Assembly: GCA_947561585.1 (NCBI GenBank)
Contig: CANNZV010001866.1
Coordinates: 84,593 to 148,592 of the forward strand
DNA length: 64,000 nt
Reading direction: 5' to 3'
DNA from: Caprella mutica
Lineage: Eukaryota; Arthropoda; Malacostraca; Amphipoda; Caprellidae
The position numbers and the translations under genes were made by a program. The notes beneath the pieces are model-generated. The model made no database searches. It was not told where the DNA came from and saw only the letters and a program-made list of their open reading frames with translations. Positions 44,430 to 55,477 of this stretch are shown in pieces; the stretch's first letter is position 1, and each line of letters opens with the position of its first letter.

Positions 44430-44526
44430 CCATCTGATAATATTCAATATTTCGCCTTTTCTAATATTCAATATTTCCCCTCTTCTAATATTCAATATTT
44501 CCCCTCTTCTAATATTCAATATTACC
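44430..44526. repeat. 22-bp array (TTCTAATATTCAATATTTCC), 4 copies
   Basis: TTCTAATATTCAATATTTCC plus CC in tandem. The unit contains the palindrome AATATT. It is followed by a pyrimidine-rich tract. Confidence 0.9.
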
Positions 44527-44760
44527 CCTCTTCTTTCCTCTTTCCCTTCCTATCTCACTTCTTATTTCCCCTCTTCCATCGCCTTTTTTCTCATATCTTC
44601 TTCTCTCTCATACGTATCATCCCTCTATTTTCCCCTCTTTCTCACCTCCTCTATCCCCTTTCCTTCTCTAGCCTCTTTATTTTCTCTCACCAATATCTGT
44701 TTTGTTATCCTCTCTAGTGAGACTATTCCCCTCACTATTCACTTCACTGCCCTCTTTTCT
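44527..44760. other. Pyrimidine-rich tract
   Basis: About 230 bases dominated by C and T on the plus strand (CTTTCCTCTTTCCCTTCC, CTTCTTCTCTCTC). The open frames crossing it are composition effects. Confidence 0.6.
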
Positions 44761-45154
44761 GACAGACAAATTAAAAAGAGGACACAGAAGATATCCACAT
44801 TTTATGGCGGGGTTAACAGATTGAGTCTCAACTTCCATTGAAGAAAACATCAAACCCAGATAAAAAATACTATAGGTAGATTGTCTGTTATTGTTCATTA
44901 CGTATTTTATCGTAGAATATAATTTCAGATATCTTCGTACTATTCGTATCGTTTATATCAGGCAATAGACTATAAAACTAATGATAAATTAAGATTGGAT
45001 AATCGTCTATTAATTTATTGTCGTAGATAGATGATCATATCTTTTATTATAATATTCCAATTTGGAAGAGACGATAAACTATATAAAATATAATAATTTA
45101 AATAACTTAGTAGAGGGTTTAAATATATTTATTTAAATTATTTAACAAAGGGTA
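44761..45154. other. AT-rich spacer
   Basis: Nothing recognised. Confidence 0.3.
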
Positions 45155-45312
45155 TAACGTTTGTTTTGGATCCAAAGGCCATATCGCTGACGTCAAAAGG
45201 AAATTAAATACAAGGGACTGGAAGAAGCAGTCAGAAAGTAAAGTGGCTCAATGATCAAAGTTACCTACCACCAGTCTGTGACAATGCTCATGGATGCAGA
45301 AAAGCTATGTTT
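45155..45312 (+). repeat. VNTR-bearing element, 5' body only
   Basis: GGGTATAACGTTTGTTTTGG, GGCCATATCGCTGACGTCAA, AAGGGACTGGAAGAAGCAGT and CTCATGGATGCAGAAAAGCT match the first half of the family and stop before the 60-bp unit. Confidence 0.7.
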
Positions 45313-46224
45313 TGATAGAGGTAATACCTAAATTAAAATAATCGATCTACAAATTACGAAATATATCCTTAATTAAGTTCAAAATAAATAATATACTTTA
45401 AAAAATAAAAAATAGAATAAAATCATATTGAAAATAACATCATATTGAAAATAAACTTTTATAAAATCAAAATTAATAGATTTTTATCAAAAATTTAAAA
45501 AGAATGAATTATGTATAATAACATACTCAAGAGCGAATTGATATGACTACTGAATTTTTTCATAGATGTTATAACCAACAATGAACACATTAACTAAGAT
45601 ATCAAAGTTGGTACAAAAGAATTAATATAAAAAATGGCGTCATTTATCCCAGAGGCTGAAATGACGTCACTCCTGCCAACTATATTAATGACATAATAAA
45701 AACATTAATGACTGAGTTACTCGGGATTGGAGTAAATTTCCACCACGGAGGAGGGTGGGGTAAATTTACACCACGGAGTGTGTGGATTTCTAATAAATAG
45801 CACCTTATTTAAGAATTTGTTTGAAGTGTTAATGTTTAAAGTGATGGACTATTTCGTAATAGACAGCATTTTAATATTAAACTTAAAATAATTGTTTTAT
45901 TATAGACATTTTTGGTTCTAGGTAAACTCCACCGTTGGAAAATTCCATCACGAAAAATTCTACGTCATTTGATTTCATTTAGATTTAAGTATAACATTAA
46001 ATGAAATTGATTAAAAAAAATAACTTTTTGGTGGTAACCGGGTAACTGTGTCATAAAACATTTATTTGCCAACTAGTTCAGAAATTATATGTATAAGTAT
46101 CTTCCATGGAGATGATAAATATTTAATTTTTCATACATAATTTAGAGTATCCATTATTTCCATATCGATTTTTTAAATCATAATTGCTAGTATATTTCGA
46201 ACACTTTTTATAGCAATTTCCAAC
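45313..46224. other. AT-rich sequence; CACGGAG words at about 45735-45780
   Basis: GTAAATTTCCACCACGGAGG and GTAAATTTACACCACGGAGT are a direct pair. GGTAAACTCCACCGTTGGAA follows at about 45920, also direct, so this is not a foldback. ATGACGTCACTCC occurs at about 45660. No gene. Confidence 0.35.
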
Positions 46225-46375
46225 TGACCCAAATTCTGGTTTAAAAACACTAATAATATTTAAGTTACCCAAATTCTCAAAAAAAATCCACGGAGTTCAC
46301 TAATAATATTTCAGTTACCCAAATTTTCAAAAAATCCACGCAGTTCACTAATATTATTTCAGTTACTAGATTAAA
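46225..46375. repeat. 50-bp tandem repeat, about 3 copies
   Basis: TTACCCAAATTCTCAAAAAA then TCCACGGAGTTCACTAATAA; units begin at 46265 and 46315, with degraded copies on either side. Confidence 0.8.
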
Positions 46376-46984
46376 AATGTAAATCATGTTTAATCTTCCA
46401 AGGTGCTACCTACAGCACGTACGTTGCTATTTTTCCACCACATTTAAACTTCCTAAACTCTACTATTTTTCATCTCACTGGAAAGATGGATGGAAAACTT
46501 TGGACATAAATACCAATTCCATCAACTGGTTTATCAGTTTGGAATATGAAGGGATCTGCCAGATCTTTAATATTGCAAGTTATGTATTCATTAGTAAGCC
46601 ATTGCATTATGCATACCATGGTGAAGAATATATAATGAATATTATAGATATCTATTTGCATTACAAGTGATTGTACAGTGAGTCCAATAAAAATGAATCC
46701 TTTGGGCAACTGCAACTGAATATATATAATTATTTTATTCTGTATTATTCTAGTACAATAATATGTATAATAATGGTGCAAGAGATAAGTAATAGCTATT
46801 ATATGTAATAATTAAAGAATTATACAAATACTTATATGCAATGGCAGTGTAAACAATTTATGTCGACATACTGTATCCATTATATGTCCTTAAAAAATAT
46901 AATTTGGCAAAAATTTAATCAATAATATTGAAGAATATAACTATTTTTCTATAGAATACTGTAAAATTATAATATTAGAACTAA
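46376..46984. other. Unique sequence, no confirmed gene
   Basis: Overlapping frames of 94 codons (plus) and 103 codons (minus) occupy 46386-46781. Neither has a recognised motif or gene context. Confidence 0.25.
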
Positions 46985-47335
46985 TATCACTTCACTGTAA
47001 CACTACAGTACCCTATCACTGTAGCACTACAGTACCACTATCACTGTAGCACTACAGTACCACTATCACTGTAACACTACAGTACCACTATCACTGTAGC
47101 ACTACAGTACCACTATCACTGTAGCACTATAGTACCACTATCACTGTAACACTACAGTACCACTATCACTGTAGCACTATAGTACCACTATCACTGTAGC
47201 ACTATAGTACCACTATCCCTGTAGCACTATAGTACTACTATCACTGTAGCACTACAGTACCCCTATCACTGTAACACTACAGTACCACTATCACTGTAGC
47301 ACTACAGTACCACTATCACTGTAGCACTACAGTCT
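46985..47335. repeat. 25-bp hairpin array (ACTGTAGCACTACAGT), about 14 copies
   Basis: CACTATCACTGTAGCACTAC plus AGTAC, period 25. Each unit contains ACTGTAG-CA-CTACAGT, a 7-bp stem with a 2-base centre. Variants GTAAC and CTATAG weaken the stem in some units. Confidence 0.93.
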
Positions 47336-48440
47336 CTCTTTTTTCAGTTTAAACTCAATATCAGTTCATGTGTTCAAAGAAGGACAAAGTCGAACAGCTG
47401 CTTTTTATGCATTTTTGGTGACCCTTAATTGCATCACAGCGACCTCTATCAACGCTAATAAAAACTACAAAGCCTCTGAAGGAAGAAAGCGTACCGTCAA
47501 GAAAGCACCTTGAAACATTAACTGACTTACTTTTCTTTTATCTTTTGTAATCTAGTTATCGAGCCATTCGAAAAAATAGAGTTTATAAATTCGATAATTT
47601 CATAATTCGTTAATACACATTTATTGCCACCCTTTCATAGCTCTCCTTTGCTCCCTTTCCCCGGATCCTTTCTGTGCCATATCATCAAGGAGAGTACATT
47701 AGTCAGCTACTGTATCCCCGGCACAAGTTTCATCGTAATTATTTCCGTGAACGCGCCTAAGCAAACTTATCTATTCGGCGGATCACAATTACTATAATGG
47801 AGTACTTGTCTGCGTTTGCTTGTTTCATCAAACAATGCTACGTTTCTCCCTTTCTGTAGCCATGATACGCGATCTGGTAGCCACAATAACACGATCCGTA
47901 TCAAGGATACTCTTTTGGCTCGGTATATTATAATAATAAGATGGAAATGGCCGGTAGGTAGCGGATGTGCGACATGGCTGATTGGCGAGTGGCTGAAGAT
48001 GATTGACTGCTCAGCCACTCTCACTGAGGCAGCTGGATGGCGCTCAGTTCGTGTTAGTTGGCGTGAGACTTCCCTAGAGTGAGGGTGTATCGCAGAGACC
48101 TCCTCCAAGTGACGCATATACCATTCCCTCGTTAAATGGCCTCTATTACCCTCTGGAAAGCCTTAGCTACCCTCTCTAGAGTCTAAGGTTGTACAAAGAT
48201 GTCTGTGAAGTGAGATATCGGTCAGAGGCGGCACGATAAGCCTGTGTGCCGTTGAAATCGTTAAGGTACGATCGCGAACTGTAGTCAGTATATTGAATGG
48301 TGTCAGTTATGGCTTACTTTGTGGCACTTTCCTTTGTAGGTCCTTAGTGTTATCCTTTGCAGGTCCTTAGTGTTCTCAAACTTGGACATAATTCTCTCCA
48401 ACTTTCGGCCGGATTACGAAAATAGTGTCATTTACATTGT
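47336..48440. other. Unique, GC-richer block; possible exon or promoter region
   Basis: At 47630-48330 the sequence is non-repetitive and less AT-rich than anything nearby, with several CpG-containing words (GAACGCGCC, ATTCGGCGGATC, GGTACGATCGCGAAC). Overlapping frames on both strands (47767-48117 minus, 47816-48082 plus) have no recognised domain. A duplication CCTTTGTAGGTCCTTAGTGT/CCTTTGCAGGTCCTTAGTGT lies at 48331-48375. It could be a 5' exon or regulatory region of a gene whose rest is elsewhere. Confidence 0.3.
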
Positions 48441-49055
48441 ATTTTTAAATGTTCTTTGGCAATTTACTTATAAATGTTACTTCTTATTCATGGATTATTT
48501 AAGAAAAAACACTTTTTTTATATACTAAAAATATAAAAAAATAAATATAATACAATATTACACTCTGTAAAATATCTAAACTAATATTTTTACCCTATTT
48601 TTTACATGTTAAATCAACAATATTAAAAAAATCAAATAATGAAAATAAAAAATAGATTTTGACTAAAATTGATTTGCACCTTTAAAAATAACCTGCGAAC
48701 GTGTGGTAAAGTCCAATATATTCCAATCAAGAAAAGTGTTTATCCCAAATGGCATCCTATACGTCACAGTAGGCAGTTTTAGGTTATTTTCACCCACACC
48801 CAAACTTGGGGGGAATAAATAAAAAAAGTGTCACCGCGGCTGTCAGAGTTATTTACGAGTTTCTCAATAGTCGCAGAAAATTAATGGCCAGGCAAATGCA
48901 TTGAGGAAACTAATCAATAGTCTAAAGATACAAAACTTAACACAAGGAATATCGAGCAGTTATTTTGACTGGTTGTTACTTTTCAAACATAAATTATCAT
49001 TGGTAGATACTTGGAATTTAAATTGTTAATATAACAGGACAGTAATTCGTTATTT
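48441..49055. other. AT-rich spacer
   Basis: Nothing recognised. Confidence 0.3.
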
Positions 49056-49155
49056 TGATTGGTATCCATGATACCAGAAGGTACCCATGATACCAGAAGG
49101 TACACATGATACCTGATTGATACAAGGATACCTGAAAGTATCATGGATACAATTT
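49056..49155. repeat. Palindromic GGTATCCATGATACC repeats
   Basis: TTGGTATCCATGATACCAGA, AGGTACCCATGATACCAGAA and AGGTACACATGATACCTGAT in tandem (about 23 bases), then AAGTATCATGGATACAAT. Similar words sit inside MITE family A at 9015-9045 and 52085-52120. Confidence 0.65.
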
Positions 49156-49507
49156 AAAATAAAAATAAAGTGTCTCGTTGTTTTAATAATTAAAAATGAG
49201 CAACCTACCAATAATAATTAATGAGATGTCTGAATAATAACAACAAGTCACATTGACTGCTTGGTAGTTCTCGTCATAAACCAGTTTCTCATTTCCAGAA
49301 AAAGTGTAATTATGAGTTTCAAAGTGAAAAACTTTGGTGATGAACACAGTGAGGAAAATTGAAAAGAATAACAAAAGTTCCTATTGAAAATTATCAAAGA
49401 AAATGTTTTTGAAAAAGAGATCATCGTCTGTTATTACTCTCCATCTTCTTATTATTTCCATCTTCGTGAGAGGTAAGATAAATAAACATGTTGGTACATT
49501 AGAAAAA
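49156..49507. other. AT-rich spacer
   Basis: Short minus-strand frames without motifs; nothing recognised. Confidence 0.3.
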
Positions 49508-49724
49508 TGTGAGTCAGCCTGACTCGTCGTTTGGAATTCCAATATTGGAGTCTTTTTCTTGATTGAGTCTACCAGAGTCAATTTGACTATGAATTAGGAG
49601 TCGGTATGACCTTTTTTTGAGTAAAATTAGGATGAGTCAAATTGACTCACATTTTTGACCCAGTTTTGGGTCAAACTGAAAACACAAATTTTGAGTCAAT
49701 TTGACTCGTACTTTTTTCAGTGTA
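49508..49724. repeat. GAGTCAAATTGACTC repeat, copy 2
   Basis: Same order of words as 34984-35222: GTGAGTCAGCCTGACTCGTC, TCCAATATTGGAGTC, GAGTCAAATTGACTCACATT, TTTTGAGTCAATTTGACTCG and TTTTTTCAGTGTA. Confidence 0.8.
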
Positions 49725-49846
49725 AGGTGAATGCCCAGTTGCCAATCACACATCTACACCGGTCATTGAATGATATTATTAGGAAACGGTGAATGGAGAG
49801 TTACGGCAATTGAGTTTTCACCCCATATCGAAAAATTAGTCTGATC

Positions 49847-49900
49847 AGGGTAAATTATGATTTATCGGACGGTTTCACAGTTTCGTCGGGTGGCACTTCT
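49847..49900. mobile_element. MITE family A, single end
   Basis: AGGGTAAATTATGATTTATC and GGACGGTTTCACAGTTTCG match the family A left end. No partner is visible downstream. Confidence 0.45.
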
Positions 49901-50924
49901 AAGGTTAGAAATTATATAGTTACTAACACTATGAGTATAGTTTTTAAAATATATGTTCTTAAGTTATAATTCTAAGAATATACAATATTGCGAATAAGAA
50001 AATAAAAATATTGACTGTTATGGTTATGTTTTTTAGAATAATGTTTATAAAAATACGATTCTTAAATATATTTTTTTAAAGTTATAACATTCTAAAAAAC
50101 CTAATTTTAACGAATAATAGTATAAAGATAATGTATTCACCGAATATGATTTTAAGGTTATAAAACAAAAGGTTACTGGTAATAAAAATACGACAAATAA
50201 GAATAATGAACTAACGCATAAAATTGTAACGTCTAAACTTTTAAGAATATTGTTCCTTGCCGATAAGTTGTTTGGGATATTGTGTACTAAAGTTACTAGC
50301 TCACTGATTGGCTATGGAAGTATATGATTGGCCAATAAGAGACAAGTACTGTGAGTTATTTGAAAATGAAAATAAGTGAAATTTAGCACAAACAGCAACA
50401 GCGCTTCATAAATTGAGTTGATATTTAACTGAAAATTTCAAAAGGAATCAGGTTTATTATGCTCATTTTAATTTAGATTCAGATTGAATATGATTATTAT
50501 ATATACATTATATAAGGTTATCTCAATTAATCTTTTGGTAAGTTTGCCTAGATATTTATAGAAAATAGGTATACTAATAATCGTTTTGATAACGGATTTT
50601 TTTTAAATCCGAATATAAAGTTATCAATCATTATCTTCTTATTTCTGTATAAAGGGGTTTAATTATTCAATTTCAATTGCATTCGATATATCTTCTATTT
50701 AATTTTACCCTTTACAAGCGTCATATTGTTAGGTACGTACGTACCTACGTCTAAAATCAAAACGATATCAGATCTCCCTCTATAACTAATGTGTTATTGT
50801 GGTATATGAATTTCAATAAAATAAAAGTGAACTCTAGGTTGTTCAAGTCTGAAATATTATAATTTCAAATTTAGCACACTAAATAAGTAAATAAGTGTAT
50901 GTTAATGCACCTTCCGTACGTTCA
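49901..50924. other. AT-rich sequence without a recognised gene
   Basis: Nothing recognised beyond very high AT content. Confidence 0.3.
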
Positions 50925-51560
50925 GTACCTAACTATTACTGAAAAATAACTAGGCATTGATATTATTTAATGTTTTAAAAAAATTTTTATGTCTACACAT
51001 AGTCTTTCTCCAAGATAAGTATGTTTATTCTTATTAAAATATCAGTTTTGCAAATATTTAATGATTATTTGTATCTTACAAAGTAAACTGACGAAATTTG
51101 TTCAATTCAAGGTGACGGTCCAATATATAAAATAAATATAGTAGTATTACTATGTCAAATAGGCATTCATTTCTTGAGTTTCTTTAATGTCTACACAGTC
51201 TTTCTTTATTAAGTGTCGATTCTTATTAATAAGATGTTATCTTTGCAAATATTCAATTATTAATTGTAGCTTATAAAGTGAAATGATGAAATTTGTTCAC
51301 TTAAGGATGACGGTCCAATTTTGAAAATTTATAGGTAGCTATATTGTATAATTTACTGAAAAGTAACTAGGCATTCTGTTCTTGATATTCTTTAATTTCT
51401 ACATAAAGTCTTTCTTTATGAACTGTTTATTCTTATTGAGATATTATCCTTTTGACAATTTTTAAGTCTATAAGATGTTTAAGTCCTCTTATGGATTATT
51501 TGAAGATTACCTATAAAGTGAACTGATGAAATTTGTTCTTTTAGCGTTCACGTGATCTTT
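50925..51560. repeat. Long diverged tandem repeat, about 195-240 bp, three copies
   Basis: GAAATTTGTTC recurs at 51093, 51288 and 51528, each time preceded by a TATAAAGTGAA-like word. TCTACACAGTCTTTCTTTAT and TTATTCTTATTGAGATATTA-like words recur between them. A partial fourth copy (GGTCTTTCCTTATGATCCGT) lies at about 51838. Confidence 0.75.
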
Positions 51561-51984
51561 ATTTCTGCAAATAGGTATGGGCTGGTAGAGCAAGTTTCAC
51601 GCATTAAAAGATTTTTCTAATTCATAATATTAGTTTATAATAACTTTGATTTAGATTATTTTAAATTTTTATTAGACACTAATATTTCAGCATCATATAA
51701 TTGTGGAATTTTTAAATAATTTGAGATGAGTTATTTGCCAAGTTCTTTGTGTGAACGAATTGACACACTAAACAGCACCACATAAATTGACGAAAAAAAT
51801 AACACTTTACACCTTAATATTATTAAATTATTCAGATGGTCTTTCCTTATGATCCGTTTATTATTATTTAAAGATATTAATAAGCATATATTTAGTGTAA
51901 TTTATATAGTGGAATAAAGAAAAATGTCTATAAATAATACAAGCGTTTGTATGGTCAGCTATACTCAGTAGGTAGGTAGGGTCG

Positions 51985-52215
51985 TAGGGTAAGTTACGAA
52001 TTATCGGTCAGTGTCACATCTTCGATCAAATAAGATAAGAAAAACCGATAGCATAACAATACTAATTATTTTATTGTAGCTGTTGATATCTATGATAGCT
52101 GCAGGTATCATGAATACCAATTAAAATGAATGTAAAATAATTATTATTACATACATCGTTTTTTTATTTTATGACCGAAGATGTGGGACCGACCGATAAT
52201 TTTTAACTTACCCTA
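51985..52215. mobile_element. MITE family A, complete copy (231 bp)
   Basis: TAGGGTAAGTTACGAATTAT and CGGTCAGTGTCACATCTTCG at the left mirror CGAAGATGTGGGACCGACCG and ATAATTTTTAACTTACCCTA at the right. The interior holds the GGTATCATGAATACC-type palindrome. Best preserved copy in the window. Confidence 0.85.
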
Positions 52216-52798
52216 CATTTGATAATAGGTTTCGCAACTATTGAATCGTTCTAAACCAGCTGTATTTAGTATTCGATACCATTTCATTTAGTTTCGTCTA
52301 TGGTATTTTTTGGATCTATAGCTTTAAGAGCATATTGTCCCAGCCCTAATAATAAGTATGACCAACAGTCATTAGACTCATTACATTTGATTGAAGCTAT
52401 TCATACTCAACGGGAAATTCATAATAACAGAGGTTATTCAAACTCAGCGTTGAAGGTATTTATGGTTTCAAGCTTTCAAATAGAAATCTTTCTATTCATC
52501 ATCAGGAGAAGGGTGAAAAACCTGACAATGAATTTTATGACCAATAGTTGTTTGTTAGATACAGTCTTTCTATTACAGCTATCTATATTATAGTTTATCA
52601 ATTTTAAATATTAGAATATGAGACAAAAAATTAGAAAAATTGTTACTACCTATAGCTAATGCTGATTACATTAATTCGCTTGGATAATTCTACTTTCCAT
52701 ATATATGTAACAAAATGAAATGCGTTTTATTGTTGTTTATAATGTCTTCTTGTTTCTATGTATGAACTCTATTCATATGTGCTACTTGTTGCTATATG
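52216..52798. other. AT-rich spacer
   Basis: GCATATTGTCCCAGCCCTAA at 52330 is a copy of the dispersed CATATTGTCACAACCCTAG module. The 97-codon frame at 52300-52593 has no motif. Confidence 0.3.
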
Positions 52799-52862
52799 TG
52801 TCCTCTAAGCTCTTGATCCTGAATGTGTCCTGTTGATTTCAAGTATGTCCTGTTGTTCCTAA
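52799..52862. repeat. 20-bp array (TATGTCCTGTTGATCCTAAG), left part
   Basis: Diverged TGTCCTGTTGATTTCAAGTA and TGTCCTGTTGTTCCTAAG units. The array continues at 55478 after the F1 insertion. Confidence 0.8.
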
Positions 52863-53410
52863 GGTGCACCGACAGTTGGGACCAGGACAATTGGGCCCGC
52901 CGACATTTGGGCTCAAGACAATTGGTCCCCACGACAATTGGGCTCCAAATAATTGGAGCCCCAGAACAATTAAGCCCAGAAAAAGATTGAGCAGAAGACA
53001 CAATAAAGAAGTGTTACTTTGTTATTACTAGGAAAGTTCAAAGATACAATATTATCTTTGAAATATGCTATATTCTCTAAAATTATATTGATATACCTGA
53101 TAAGGGACATATTAGCAAGCCCCTTAAATCACATTTGGATGCTAATCTCAAGTTCCGGTGTAATAAAAATCTTTTAAGTATTCAAATAAGTCGTATTAAT
53201 TTGAATCATTATCATATGGATCCATGGCTTACTTAATTATACGGCCTGATTTTCTGCCTTTTCGTCAAAAAATAGGTCAATTTTTTCTTCATCGTTGCAA
53301 CTTTTTTCAGTAAAAATAAAGAATTTGTCTCAATAAATTTGTTAATTAAATTAAATTCTACAAAACCAAGATAACTTTCATGTATATAAGAATAATCGGT
53401 AGTCAGGATA

Positions 53411-54712
53411 GGTATCCGGTAAATTCATCGCCGGTAAATTCTTCGTCGTAAATTCATCGCATGGTAAATTCATCGCGTGGTAAATTCATCGCATGGTAAA
53501 TACATCGCATGGTAAATTAATCGCATGGTACATTATAAAATTAAATTGTTAAACTTAAATATACTTTTTGCAAATTATCACGCCGACCTCACTTTATTTT
53601 TCGCTGGATTAGGGTAACTTGTTTGTACGAATCTGTACTGTTATTTTATTTTATAATGATTGGATTTTACATAGTAGTAGAATGTCATATAATTTTCGCA
53701 TGTATATCATTCAATTAATATTTGATTTGAAATATTTAATATGTGAGTATACTTGCACTAATTTATTATTTTATAGTTATGAATATTTTTCTTTAATTTA
53801 AATTTTAAATATTTTTCAAATTACGTATTTGTGTAGCTACTCATAGTTTGAAGAACAACATAACTGTAAATGCTACACCTCTTTGAAAATATGATCAGCA
53901 AAGCATAATTGCCTCAGTAAATGGGAACCAGGTTTTCTAATTAATTGAGAGGTATTGATTATAATTTATCTTTTTAAAGGTGATTTAGATATATTTTTTG
54001 TGCAGTTGTAACGGTAGAATTTAATCTTCAATATTAACTGTTTACTTGAGCAACATATCCATATATTATTTCGTGGACCGAAAATTGGGCCCAGGAAAAT
54101 TAATCCCCACGACAATTAGGTCCCAAGACAATTGGACCCCGCACAATTGGGCCCAAGGACCAATGCAGTATTTGCCCAATTTTTCAGAGTCTACAGTATT
54201 AACTTAATTAGAGACCATTGCTATCGTAATAACTAGGGATGTGGTAATATGCGTTTGGTATAAAAATATAGTCTTGAGCATAATTATAATACAGAAAATT
54301 CTTAATATGAAGAAAAACATTCTTGGTAAGAAAAATATATATCTTAGAACATATTCATTTCATGAATAAATGGTTTTATTCTTTTAAATTAGTATAATTT
54401 TCTGTTCTGAGATAAGTCATGTAAACAACATATTTCATTGTTATAGTATCTCTATAGTGAACTCCTGTATAGTGAATGAGTCAAGATGTAGCCAATAGAA
54501 AAAAAGAATGTAGATATTTTAGATGAAGAGAAAATAGAAAATAAGAAAGTGGGTATTTATCATCTTTTATTTACCTCTCTATTATTTGTATTATCTACCT
54601 TCCTTTTATATGTCATCAATGATTTATTATGCGATGAATTTACCTGTGATGAAATTACCATGCGATGAATTTACTGCGATGAATTTACCCGCGATGAATT
54701 TATACTGATCCG
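53411..54712. mobile_element. Foldback element family F3 (AAATTCATCGCATGGT arms), nested in X
   Basis: The left arm at 53411-53530 has about seven tandem 16-bp words GGTAAATTCATCGCAT. The right arm at 54630-54710 has about five inverted ones (GCGATGAATTTACC). Ends: GGTATCCGGTAAATTC against GAATTTATACTGATCC. Flanks TCAGGATA (53403-53410) and TCAAGATA (54713-54720) form an 8-bp duplication with one mismatch. No coding frame. Confidence 0.72.
54072..54560. mobile_element. F1 fragment nested in F3
   Basis: CGTGGACCGAAAATTGGGCC, CACGACAATTAGGTCCC and GCACAATTGGGCCC reproduce an F1 arm. They are followed by F1 interior (CAGAGTCTACAGTATTAACT, GACCATTGCTATCGTAATAA, AATTTTCTGTTCTGAGATAA, GTGAACTCCTGTATAGTGAA). 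It is inverted relative to the outer F1 copy, and the other arm is missing. Confidence 0.72.
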
Positions 54713-55477
54713 TCAAGATATACTGCAGGATTATGCTTAATAAACCATCATTATTTGGTTACAAAACGTGGCTGAGTTATATTACAAGTGAAAATATTGA
54801 CCTTCTACTTTTTTGACCAAAAGGCAGAAAATCAGGCCGTATAATTAAGTAAGCCATCATGGATCCAATGTGTTCTGTGTAGTGTACATCGTCTGACAAA
54901 GACAAATATTTAGTAAAAAATAGAAAAAATTTAAAGGTAATACGTTACATTGAACAGTTATTTGAACAGGAGATAAAATGAGATTATGAGAATACATTTT
55001 GTAATAAAGATTCATAAAACTCTTCTGAACACTGAACAGGTTTCAAAAAATTCACATTAACTTTAATTCAATTTGTAGGTTCCAATAATTTCGGCAGGTC
55101 TAAATACATACACCCTTGTTTTCTACTGTTTCTTGCTTAAGTGACCTATCTCAGAACAGAAAATTATTGTAGTTAGAAAGCATTATAGTATTTATTCATG
55201 AAAACAATATGTTCTATTAAAAATATTTATTTTTCATATCGAGAATATTTTTTCATGTAAGGAATATTTTTATTTAAAATATGCTCAAGACTATATTTTT
55301 TATGCAAAATGCATATTGTCACAACCCCAGTTATTATAGTAGCAATGGTCTTTAATTAAGTTAAAACTGTAAACTCTGACAAAAAATGGGCAAATAATAT
55401 AATTGTCTTGGGGCCCAATTGTCGTAGGTACAATTGTCTTGTGGCCCAATTGTATTGGGCCCAACTGTCGGTCCACG

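Larger units (their letters stand above)
53224..54858. mobile_element. TIR element X inserted in F1, perfect 8-bp TSD
   Basis: ATGGCTTACTTAATTATA then CGGCCTGATTTTCTGCCTTT at the left mirror AAAGGCAGAAAATCAGGCCG and TATAATTAAGTAAGCCAT at the right. ATGGATCC flanks both sides (53216-53223, 54859-54866). The paralogous F1 copy has the uninterrupted site (about 31743-31757, TTTAGATCCAATGTG). Without the element nested inside it, X is only about 330 bp: a MITE with TIRs of about 35 bp or more. Confidence 0.88.
52863..55477. mobile_element. Foldback element family F1, copy split by nested insertions
   Basis: The left arm GGTGCACCGACAGTTGGG, then GGACAATTGGGCCC, CAAGACAATTGG and CACGACAATTGGGC, mirrors the right arm GGGGCCCAATTGTCGT, GGCCCAATTGTATTGGGCCC and AACTGTCGGTCCACG. 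GTTCCTAA (52855-52862) and GTTCCTAT (55478-55485) flank it, an 8-bp duplication with one mismatch. Interior words match the copy at 31434-33145. Subtracting the insertion at 53224-54858 leaves about 970 bp. Confidence 0.82.

Noticed and set aside
45729..45965. Another tandem-armed foldback (CCACGGAG words)
   Set aside because: The right-hand words are in direct rather than inverted orientation, and no flanking duplication is visible.
46386..46781. Overlapping 94- and 103-codon frames
   Set aside because: No motif, no splice context, and opposing frames of equal length suggest chance.
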